Below are positions 1 to 5,551 of a stretch of DNA of 12,675 nucleotides, piece by piece. Made by a program: the position numbers and the translations under genes. Location: contig JAEVZK010000008.1 of NCBI GenBank assembly GCA_023392285.1, forward strand, positions 1 through 12,675, written 5' to 3'. The notes beneath the pieces are model-generated. The model was not told where the DNA came from. It worked only from the letters and a program-made list of their open reading frames with translations, and did not search any database. Each line of letters begins with the position of its first letter. Positions within the stretch are counted from its first letter, which is position 1. The DNA is from Armatimonadota bacterium (GTDB lineage Bacteria > Armatimonadota > Fimbriimonadia > Fimbriimonadales > Fimbriimonadaceae).

Positions 1-35
1 CCGCGCCGCAGGGCGGCGCTCCAGTCGGGATGACG
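1..35 (-). repeat. Partial copy of a dispersed intergenic repeat
   Basis: Read on the minus strand, bases 35 to 3 match the left arm of the inverted-repeat element at 5378-5532 (bases 5379-5411) at 30 of 33 positions. The match begins with cgtcatcccgactg. It lies outside coding sequence, just downstream of the membrane protein gene on the minus strand. The window cuts it off, so I cannot see whether the second arm is present. Two copies in 12.7 kb suggest a dispersed family in this genome, which is an inference. Confidence 0.7.
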
Positions 36-66
36 CATCACCGCGATACCGGGGAGCGCTTACCGT

Positions 67-372
67 TCAAATCCGCCTCCGCTTGTACTTACCCCAGAAA
101 GCAAAGGCGACTATGCAAATGAAAATCGCAAGGCCGAAGCAACGTGGCGATCGCGCGAGTGTGCGGTCTAATGAAAGATAGATGGAGCACGCAAGTGCCG
201 TAATCGCTACCGTTTTGCAGAAATATCCGTAGGCAATTAACTCGGACCGGGAAGAGTTGCAATTCGGATAGAATGGCTCGCCCCGGACGTCAGCCATGGA
301 TCGCAACCACTTTTCGCTGGTTAGAAACCAGGTCACAAGGGTCAGGAAAGCCGTAATTGCGATAAAGATCAT
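67..372 (-). CDS. Small three-helix membrane protein, unknown function
   Basis: This encodes 101 residues that I do not recognise. Three hydrophobic stretches are visible at about residues 2-17, 49-67 and 77-93, so it is probably an inner-membrane protein. The C-terminus is basic (KYKRRR), consistent with a cytoplasmic tail under the positive-inside rule. The loop between helices 1 and 2 holds a Pro/Cys/Asn-rich stretch near residues 33-40. No good ribosome binding site precedes the ATG at 372, so the start is uncertain. It lies 81 bases downstream of another minus-strand gene (454-1002) and could be cotranscribed with it. The hydrophobic pattern argues that it is real; short length and lack of family recognition keep confidence moderate. 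Confidence 0.55.
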   Translation of the reverse strand: MIFIAITAFLTLVTWFLTSEKWLRSMADVRGEPFYPNCNSSRSELIAYGYFCKTVAITALACSIYLSLDRTLARSPRCFGLAIFICIVAFAFWGKYKRRRI

Positions 373-453
373 GACGGTGGGGACATGAGACGATTTGGTG
401 CCAAGGATGAGCCGATACGTCGTAAGGGGCAGGTATTCTCGCCGTTGGGCACT

Positions 454-1002
454 TCACGCATTCAAGGCATCAAGGGACCGTGCAGCCTTTTCCCGAACCG
501 CAAGATATTGCGTATGAACGGCGAAATAGTCGATATCATCCGTCCTTATCAACAGTTTTCCGTCGCACGTAAGGTGATCTTCATCGAACTCGTGGAGCAC
601 GATACAATCTTCGTTGTAATCACAGACGTTGCCCATGTGGATCTCGTGAGCCGCTGCTATTTCGACCAAGCTTTTGGCCACCGTTGAGCAGGCTAAGAAG
701 CTCTCCATGGTGAGCGGACCTCCCGGTAAGTCGTCGAATGCGAAGGCTGTATCGCCTGCTATTCGGGCGGACAAGCGGATCAGCGATTCGGTTTCGTACC
801 GCATCTTAAAGGGAGCTGAATTGCGCAGGAGCCGAAAGCCGTCGAATCCAAAATTTGGATCGAATACTGCAAGACGCGACCATTCCTCTCCGACGCCTAA
901 TATGCGACACGTGCTATAGAGGTGGTCCTCCTCTGGCAAAATATGGATCTCTACGAGGTTCCCATTCCGTTGTAATTCTGCCCAATGCTGCTGAAAACTC
1001 AT
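454..1002 (-). CDS. Cytoplasmic protein with two Sm-like repeats, unknown function
   Basis: This encodes 182 residues with no signal peptide or membrane segment, so it is probably cytoplasmic. It appears to hold two related beta-rich units, at about residues 16-75 and 112-167. Each opens with LVEI, has a central acidic V/L-x-F/E-D-x-N/E stretch (VFDPNFGFDGF; LHEFDEDHLTCDG), then a Leu/Ile-Arg step and a closing aromatic strand. This layout resembles small Sm-like barrels in proteins of unknown function, where a strand pair is followed by a Gly-containing turn and an Ile-Asp strand. That resemblance is an inference from pattern only. The ATG at 1002 has only a weak G-rich sequence upstream. 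It may be cotranscribed with the membrane protein gene 81 bases downstream. Confidence 0.6.
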   Translation of the reverse strand: MSFQQHWAELQRNGNLVEIHILPEEDHLYSTCRILGVGEEWSRLAVFDPNFGFDGFRLLRNSAPFKMRYETESLIRLSARIAGDTAFAFDDLPGGPLTMESFLACSTVAKSLVEIAAAHEIHMGNVCDYNEDCIVLHEFDEDHLTCDGKLLIRTDDIDYFAVHTQYLAVREKAARSLDALNA

Positions 1003-1147
1003 CGCCGCTTGCCCCGTTTAGCCCACCATCACTCATCATCCATCTGTGCTCCTCCGGCCCCCAACTTCCACCGCTTGGACTCTGCCGCTTGTAGAACTCG
1101 ACTCGTTTGGCGCGTGAGATAGGCGTGTAGCGAATTCCAAATTAGAG

Positions 1148-1219
1148 AGCCTCGGCACATGCCTGCCGAGGCTGCACAGGGGTTGTAAACCCCTGATACG
1201 CACCGGTTGAAAACCGGTG
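1148..1219. repeat. Row of three perfect hairpins
   Basis: Three perfect inverted repeats follow one another within 72 bases. The first is agcctcggca / tgccgaggct (1148-1157 and 1164-1173, 10 bp, 6-base loop). The second is caggggtt / aacccctg (1177-1184 and 1188-1195, 8 bp, 3-base loop). The third is caccggtt / aaccggtg (1201-1208 and 1212-1219, 8 bp, 3-base loop). Hairpins 2 and 3 share the core GGTTG(T/A)AAACC although their outer stems differ. The block starts 8 bases beyond the stop codon of the thioredoxin gene and lies upstream of the 454-1002 gene. No T-run follows any stem, so it is not a classical intrinsic terminator. It could act as a REP-like 3' mRNA stabiliser or a dispersed palindrome family. 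Confidence 0.8.
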
Positions 1220-1226
1220 CCACTGA

Positions 1227-2372
1227 TTAGTTGCCAGCTTTCAGTTTGGCGACTGCGCCGCCGACGACCTTCATGATCTCATCGCCACGCAGGCTGTTGC
1301 CCACCGCGAGAATCTCGCCGGTGCTGCCATCGACGAGAAATGCTGCAGGAATGGAAGCAATATCGTACTGGTGGCCAATCGTGGTGTCCCAGAACTTGCC
1401 CTCGTAAACTTGTCGCCAAGTCATGCCCTTGTCCTTGGTCACGCTCGCCACTTTATCCCCAGAATTCGCTTGGTCGAAGCTGATCCCGAGAATTTCGAAG
1501 CCCTTGTCGTGATAAGCCTCGTAGGTCTTCACCACATTCGGGACCTCGCCCATGCAGGGGCCGCACCAAGTTGCCCAGAAGTCGAGCATCACGACCTTAC
1601 CCTTGTAGTCCTCAGGGAAGTTGACCGTCTTGCCATCGGTGGTCGTAGCCTTGAAGGGCAGCACCTTGCTTCCGACCACGAGAGTTGGAGGCATCGGGAG
1701 TTGATCGACCGCGGTCGCGGACTTGTCAAGGCTCAGCTTGCCATCTTTCAGGTTCAAAACATAGGTTGTTCCCGTAAAGTTGAATGGCTTGCCAACCTGT
1801 ACCGCCTCGTAGTAGAAGCTCTGCTTGCCATCACCGTTTCGATCAACCGAAAGGCGAGTATTGGCGGTGGGCTCGCCGGAGACAAAGCTCTTGGAAGTCT
1901 TGCCATCGAGGGTGAGCGTCACGTCATATCCGAAATCGCCATAGAAAAGGAGCGTATTCTTCAGAGCTGCGCGCGAAGGATCGTTCGGGTCAAATCGGTA
2001 GAAGTTGATGCCGACGGGCTGGCCCTTGCCAATATCCGCCTTTGCCGACCCCATGTACATGGTGTATTCGCCACGCTTGTTTGGCTTGAAGTCGACGGCT
2101 GGGTCGTCGGTCAAGTTGCCGTTGTTGTTCGAGTCCACCCAGATCTTGCCGTCACCGACGGCGAAGAGCACGTCGTGCGTGCCGAACTTCATCGCGCCGA
2201 AGCCGGTCGCTCCCTCAGGCTTCACCTTGACGCCCGCCGGAGGGGTCGCCGTGAACTCGGCTCTGACTGGGCTGTAGCCGCCGGTTCGTTCCATCGCGCC
2301 GCTCGGCACGAACGTCATTGTAACTCCATCGCCGAAGGCGGCGGCAAGAGCGAAAGTTGTAAACAGAATCAT
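1227..2372 (-). CDS. Exported TlpA/ResA-type thiol-disulfide oxidoreductase with long N-terminal domain
   Basis: This encodes 381 residues. Residues 1-13 are hydrophobic and look like a short signal peptide, so the protein probably acts in the periplasm. Residues 232-378 form an AhpC/TSA-Redoxin/TlpA-like thioredoxin domain: WCGPC active site at 269-273 (Cys270, Cys273) and the cis-proline loop SIP at 340-342. Such proteins transfer electrons to or from disulfides in envelope proteins. Residues 14-230 form a separate beta-rich domain that I cannot name. It holds two calcium-loop-like motifs, at about 80-90 (D-S-N-N-N-G-N-L-T-D-D) and 177-184 (D-R-N-G-D-G-K-Q). TlpA and ResA are normally below 200 residues, so the extra N-terminal domain is notable; several environmental phyla have similar long forms. 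The ATG is supported by GAGGTG at 2378-2383, 5 bases upstream. It is divergent from the secreted-protein gene at 2592. Confidence 0.85.
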   Translation of the reverse strand: MILFTTFALAAAFGDGVTMTFVPSGAMERTGGYSPVRAEFTATPPAGVKVKPEGATGFGAMKFGTHDVLFAVGDGKIWVDSNNNGNLTDDPAVDFKPNKRGEYTMYMGSAKADIGKGQPVGINFYRFDPNDPSRAALKNTLLFYGDFGYDVTLTLDGKTSKSFVSGEPTANTRLSVDRNGDGKQSFYYEAVQVGKPFNFTGTTYVLNLKDGKLSLDKSATAVDQLPMPPTLVVGSKVLPFKATTTDGKTVNFPEDYKGKVVMLDFWATWCGPCMGEVPNVVKTYEAYHDKGFEILGISFDQANSGDKVASVTKDKGMTWRQVYEGKFWDTTIGHQYDIASIPAAFLVDGSTGEILAVGNSLRGDEIMKVVGGAVAKLKAGN

Positions 2373-2401
2373 AGTTGCACCTCAGGGTCCTTCTTACGTC
2401 T

Positions 2402-2407
2402 ACTATA
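2402..2407 (-). promoter_or_regulatory. Candidate -10 element of the thioredoxin gene
   Basis: The minus-strand reading is TATAGT, five of six matches to a sigma-70 -10 box. It sits in an AT-rich stretch (2400-2420) about 30 bases upstream of the ATG. No convincing -35 hexamer lies at 16-18 bases, so this is a weak call. A short dyad, cttgc-gat-gcaag (2423-2435), lies where an upstream factor might bind. Confidence 0.25.
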
Positions 2408-2483
2408 TCTCTTTTATAAGGCCTTGCGATGCAAGTCGATTCGGTTAGGCTTTCAAAAAGATTGCAGCTGAATTTATGAACCT

Positions 2484-2500
2484 TCGGGACTGGGTCCCGA
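2484..2500. repeat. Short hairpin between divergent genes
   Basis: tcgggac-tgg-gtcccga is a perfect 7 bp stem with a 3-base loop, followed at once by tcggggtcctga, which partly repeats it. It lies between the two divergent genes starting at 2372 and 2592. It resembles the short-loop palindromes at 1177-1219 in architecture but not in sequence. An operator or a repeat remnant are both possible. Confidence 0.4.
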
Positions 2501-2553
2501 TCGGGGTCCTGACACGTAAAACCAGGCAAGACCAGAGTCGTCTAAAGGTTTAA

Positions 2554-2584
2554 GAGGCAACAGGAATGCCTCAACCGAAAGGAG
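2554..2584 (+). promoter_or_regulatory. Leader hairpin and strong ribosome binding site of the secreted-protein gene
   Basis: A 6 bp hairpin, gaggca / tgcctc (2554-2559 and 2567-2572), ends 4 bases before a strong Shine-Dalgarno sequence, gaaaggag (2577-2584). The ATG at 2592 lies 7 bases after it. This fixes the start codon. A stem so close to the ribosome site may stabilise the leader or tune translation, which is an inference. Confidence 0.5.
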
Positions 2585-2591
2585 AAAATAT

Positions 2592-3197
2592 ATGTCTTCA
2601 AAAACTCTTTTATCAGTGCTCACCATCACCGCCGTGATGGCGCTTCCCCTAACCGCATCGGCGCAGCGGCGCTGGCCGGACGTGAGCCGAGATCAAAACT
2701 ACAACCGAGGCTACAACTCCAGCAAATCTCTCGATCGCCGAGTCGATAAAACTGAGCGCCTGAGCAACGAATTCCGGGATGTCTTTGAACGGGCTTGGAA
2801 CCGGTCGCACGACGATCGCAACTGGGATAACCGTTGGGACAATCAGTGGCAGAACGATCGCTACCGGGCAAATAACAACCGGTACCGCTACAACAATCCG
2901 AAGGAAGCGGTTCAAAAAATGGATGAGGCGTTCGAGCGACTGCGTCGGTCGGTCAACGGGGACCGCAACTCGATCCGCAATTCACGGGACGAGATGGAGG
3001 ATGTCGTCCGCTATGCACAAGATGTGGACTTCTACTTCGGACGGAACGGCTTCAATATGAGAGGTAACGATCGGGGCAATAGTGGCTTCGGCTACAATCT
3101 CAACCGCTTCGATAGCAGCCTTGACCGATTGTGGAGCAGCCTTCGCCGCGACATCGACGGCCTTGCGCGAGACTTCGGAGTTCGCGGCCTTCGCTAA
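2592..3197 (+). CDS. Secreted Arg/Asn/Asp-rich helical protein, unknown function
   Basis: This encodes 201 residues. A clear Sec signal peptide (basic n-region with Lys4, hydrophobic core 6-20) ends in ASA at 22-24, with cleavage predicted before Gln25. The mature protein is very polar. Residues 66-102 are a low-complexity tract dominated by Trp, Asn, Asp, Arg, Gln and Tyr. It is flanked by probable amphipathic helices at about 47-72, 103-121, 126-148 and 172-196. The helical layout is loosely like periplasmic stress or adsorption proteins, but I find no diagnostic motif and assign no function. The gene has a strong Shine-Dalgarno sequence and a perfect terminator 17 bases after its stop, so it looks like a well-expressed single-gene unit. 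Confidence 0.75.
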   Translation: MSSKTLLSVLTITAVMALPLTASAQRRWPDVSRDQNYNRGYNSSKSLDRRVDKTERLSNEFRDVFERAWNRSHDDRNWDNRWDNQWQNDRYRANNNRYRYNNPKEAVQKMDEAFERLRRSVNGDRNSIRNSRDEMEDVVRYAQDVDFYFGRNGFNMRGNDRGNSGFGYNLNRFDSSLDRLWSSLRRDIDGLARDFGVRGLR

Positions 3198-3214
3198 GGC
3201 GGAAGGCGTGAACA

Positions 3215-3250
3215 AAAAAGTGGCTTGGAATCGGTTCCAAGCCACTTTTT
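3215..3250. terminator. Bidirectional rho-independent terminator
   Basis: A perfect 16 bp stem (3215-3230 and 3235-3250, GC core gtggcttgg) closes on a 4-base tcgg loop. It has an A-tract on its left and a T-tract on its right, so it works as a terminator in either direction. It lies between the convergent secreted-protein gene (stop at 3197) and rpsG (stop at 3268), and should serve both. Confidence 0.93.
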
Positions 3251-3267
3251 ATGTCCTTTTTTCTAAT

Positions 3268-3738
3268 TTAGAACCGGTAGTGGGCGAAGGCCTTGTTCGC
3301 TTCCGCCATTCGGTGGGTGTCTTCTCGCTTCTTGATTGTGGAGCCAGTGTTGTTATAGGCATCGACAAGCTCGCTCGCGAGCCGCTCCATCATCGTCTTG
3401 CCTGAGCGCTTGCGCGCTTGGCCGACGAGCCAGCGAAGGGCCAGGGTGCGGCGTCGATCCGGTCGGACCTCCATCGGCACTTGGTAAGTTTGGCCACCAA
3501 CACGTCGAGGACGAACCTCGACCTGCGGCATGACGTTCTGCAGAGCTTTCTCGAACACTTCGATGGCGGGAACCCCGGCGCGTTCCTCAGCGATCGACAT
3601 CGCCCCGTAGAAAATTTTCTCGGCAGTGACTTTCTTGCCGTCCAGCATCATGCGATTGATAAATCGCTGGACCATTTCGGAACCGTAAATCGGATCAGGC
3701 AGAATAACGCGCTTGGGCGCTGCTCCTTTTCGTGGCAT
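3268..3738 (-). CDS. rpsG: 30S ribosomal protein S7
   Basis: This encodes 156 residues, the usual length of bacterial S7. S7 binds the 3' major domain of 16S rRNA, starts assembly of the small-subunit head and contacts the E-site tRNA. It has the typical basic N-terminus (MPRKG...), the segment FINRMMLDGKK at 26-36, the beta-hairpin region RPRRVGGQTYQVP near 76-88, and the C-terminal part ending in HYRF. The start overlaps the rpsL stop codon by one base (TAATG), so the pair is translationally coupled. In many bacteria fusA and tuf follow in the str operon. Here the terminator at 3215-3250 closes the unit directly after rpsG. Confidence 0.98.
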   Translation of the reverse strand: MPRKGAAPKRVILPDPIYGSEMVQRFINRMMLDGKKVTAEKIFYGAMSIAEERAGVPAIEVFEKALQNVMPQVEVRPRRVGGQTYQVPMEVRPDRRRTLALRWLVGQARKRSGKTMMERLASELVDAYNNTGSTIKKREDTHRMAEANKAFAHYRF

Positions 3739-4136
3739 TACTTCTTACCTCCGGCAGCTTGGCCTGGCTTGGGTCGCTTAGCGCCATATTTGCTTCGGCC
3801 CTGCATGCGCTTGGCGGTCCCAGCGGTCTGCTGAGCGCCTCGCACGATATGATAACGAACACCGGGAAGGTCCTTCACACGACCACCGCGGACCAGCACG
3901 ACCGAGTGCTCTTGGAGGTTGTGGCCTTCGCCCGGAATGTAGGCGGTGACTTCGATGCCGTTGGTCAGACGGACACGAGCAACCTTGCGAAGGGCCGAGT
4001 TCGGCTTCTTGGGGGTCGTAGTTCGAACGATGGTGCAAACACCGCGCTTGAACGGATTGCTTTGAAGTGCGGGAGACTTCGACTTCGCTTTTGGAGCTCG
4101 ACGTCCCTTGCGCACAAGTTGATTAACTGTTGGCAT
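3738..4136 (-). CDS. rpsL: 30S ribosomal protein S12
   Basis: This encodes 132 residues. S12 is a decoding-centre protein of the 30S subunit that helps control translational accuracy. The family signature TTTPKKPNSALRK lies at 39-51, with Lys43 and Lys44 intact, and GGRVKDLPGVRYH at 84-96, with Lys88 and Pro91 intact. These are the residues whose mutation commonly gives streptomycin resistance, so the sequence is wild type there. A short Gly/Lys-rich tail (residues 124-132) extends past the usual KRPK end. AAGGAA lies just upstream of the ATG. The downstream rpsG start overlaps the stop. Confidence 0.98.
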   Translation of the reverse strand: MPTVNQLVRKGRRAPKAKSKSPALQSNPFKRGVCTIVRTTTPKKPNSALRKVARVRLTNGIEVTAYIPGEGHNLQEHSVVLVRGGRVKDLPGVRYHIVRGAQQTAGTAKRMQGRSKYGAKRPKPGQAAGGKK

Positions 4137-4228
4137 TCATTTCCTTGTCAGTTTCGTCTTTGGGGCAACCGACAACCCCTGCTCCTATGGAGACTCACCA
4201 CAAAGGGCATGCCTACACGAAGCTCCTT

Positions 4229-4258
4229 ATTGTGGCGCATCGCGCCTGTGCGAGTCAA
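4229..4258 (-). promoter_or_regulatory. Candidate sigma-70 promoter for rpsL-rpsG
   Basis: On the minus strand, TTGACT (4253-4258, five of six matches to TTGACA) is followed after 18 bases by CACAAT (4229-4234, four of six to TATAAT). Transcription would begin near 4222 and leave a leader of about 85 bases before rpsL. This is the best promoter-like pair in the 195-base divergent gap, but the -10 match is modest. For the plus-strand gene the only candidate is TATCAT at 4296-4301, without a -35 box. Confidence 0.45.
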
Positions 4259-4328
4259 GCTGCCGCAAGTCTAACGTCATCTGGGTCCATTTCCTTATCA
4301 TACGGGGCCAGTCTCTTAGAATGGAGAT

Positions 4329-5333
4329 GTGGTGAGTCTAGGACTGGCAGGACAGAGATGGGCACGGCTTTGTACCGGGTTAAAGGGCTGCTTGCTGTTA
4401 ACCGCATCGGCTGGGTTGCCGCTCTTCTGTCAAGCACAAGGCGTGGCGAATCTAATGGAGCGGGTACGAGCGAAGAGGACGCTTACCCCTGCCTATCAAG
4501 CGCAAATTACCGAAACTGTGGACGCTCCCGGCGAAGCCCGAGCGCTTTCTGAAGGGGATCTGAGTTGGGGAGATCGAGACGGTATCAGGACATATTCGAT
4601 CATCTACCGGAATGGCAAATTCAAATACCAAACGGATTCGTACTATGGAACGGAAACGAACCACTTGCCCGCGCTAAGCAAGGAATGGATCCTGTCGAAA
4701 GGAGAAGTGCAGACTTATGAAGCACGCCTTGAAACAGGGGAGGTTACGCAGCCGACAACAGTTGACCTGCTCCCGCCGAGCTGGAATTATTGGATCGACG
4801 GAGAGCCGATCGACCAGTTCCTTTCGAGGTTGTCCGAGCCCGAATTGCAGGTCACAGAAACCCAAACGCTAGTCAAAGGGGTCATCAACGGAGTCACGTA
4901 CGAGCTGACCTTCGATGTGAATCACGATTGGGGGCTTTCGAAGCTGGTGATGAATGACGGAGCTATCGTGCAGGAGGTCGTCGACTGGACCTCTCTAGCG
5001 GGGCACTATTTTCCCAAGCAAATCCTTTTCACCGCCCATCTGCATGGAAACGACTTGGTCCGCAGAACTTACGATGTGACATCATTGGAGCCTTTGAGTG
5101 AGGACGTGAAACTCACCATAAGCTGGCCCAACGGGACACGCGTTTACAACCGGATCAATGACAGCATCTTGAAGGTAGTGGACGGACAGCTGGTTGGTGA
5201 CCCTGTTTTTGACAAGAGGACGAAGTCTGATCGGAGCTCCAATGCGTTCATCTTCATGGCGGGTGGCTTCATCGCCTTCTTGTCGGCAACCGTCCTTGCG
5301 ATCCGTTTGATGCGAAGGCGGACGGTTGCTTAA
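4329..5333 (+). CDS. Exported protein with C-terminal membrane anchor, unknown function
   Basis: This encodes about 334 residues. The N-terminus has a basic stretch (Arg10, Arg13, Lys19), a hydrophobic core at about 20-33 and a likely cleavage after QA at 35-36. Residues 40-300 look beta-rich and acidic, with alternating strands such as the one containing Y-E-L-T-F-D-V. This is a layout seen in LolA/LolB-like lipid-carrier folds, but I see no diagnostic motif. A single helix at about 306-326 followed by RLMRRR should anchor it in the inner membrane with a short cytoplasmic tail. The start is GTG at 4329 or, better spaced from GGAG at 4323-4326, GTG at 4332; no in-frame ATG lies before the signal sequence. 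It is divergent from rpsL and convergent with the GH76 gene. Confidence 0.75.
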   Translation: MVSLGLAGQRWARLCTGLKGCLLLTASAGLPLFCQAQGVANLMERVRAKRTLTPAYQAQITETVDAPGEARALSEGDLSWGDRDGIRTYSIIYRNGKFKYQTDSYYGTETNHLPALSKEWILSKGEVQTYEARLETGEVTQPTTVDLLPPSWNYWIDGEPIDQFLSRLSEPELQVTETQTLVKGVINGVTYELTFDVNHDWGLSKLVMNDGAIVQEVVDWTSLAGHYFPKQILFTAHLHGNDLVRRTYDVTSLEPLSEDVKLTISWPNGTRVYNRINDSILKVVDGQLVGDPVFDKRTKSDRSSNAFIFMAGGFIAFLSATVLAIRLMRRRTVA

Positions 5334-5377
5334 TCTGCCGTGCGGAACCGTGCGACGCTCGTTTACAGGCCGATCGC

Positions 5378-5532
5378 CCGTCATCCCGACTGAAGCGACG
5401 CCCTGCGGCACCCAACGGAGGGATCTGGCTGTGCGAGCGCTTGTTTAAATGCTGCCAACGGTTTAGAAGCAAGCAGCCGTCATACTCAGATCCCTCTTTC
5501 GAGCCGAGGTCGGCCCGAACTCGGGATGACGG
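5378..5532. repeat. Inverted-repeat intergenic element, possible terminator
   Basis: The outer ends are exact inverted copies: ccgtcatcccga at 5378-5389 and its complement at 5521-5532. Further in, a second exact pair is gagggatctg at 5418-5427 and its complement at 5487-5496. Between these matched blocks each arm carries unrelated sequence (28 and 24 bases), and a loop of 59 bases lies in the middle. The left arm recurs at 3-35 of this window. The element fills the gap between two convergent genes, and ggctttttattt follows the right end, so it may also end transcription of the plus-strand gene. It carries no ORF of its own. It resembles a MITE or REP-type palindrome. Confidence 0.75.
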
Positions 5533-5551
5533 CTTTTTATTTACAGCCACG

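Noticed and set aside
1148..1219. tRNA or structured RNA gene
   Set aside because: The hairpins do not form a cloverleaf and there is no TTC-type T-loop or CCA end.
1148..1219. CRISPR array
   Set aside because: The units are short self-palindromes with differing stems and no spacers of regular length.
1029..1223. Small minus-strand frame through the triple hairpin
   Set aside because: Its first part is made entirely of the palindromes; open by chance.
1371..2471. Long open frame of 366 codons on the plus strand
   Set aside because: It lies antisense to the thioredoxin gene, which has a clear active site, signal peptide and ribosome site. The antisense product has no family features and an odd His/Arg/Val-rich composition.
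3738..4136. Possible streptomycin-resistance form of S12
   Set aside because: Lys43, Lys88 and Pro91 are all wild type.
4130..4552. 140-codon plus-strand frame over the rpsL upstream region
   Set aside because: It overlaps the N-terminus of the anchored exported protein in another frame, is low in family-like features, and has no ribosome site.
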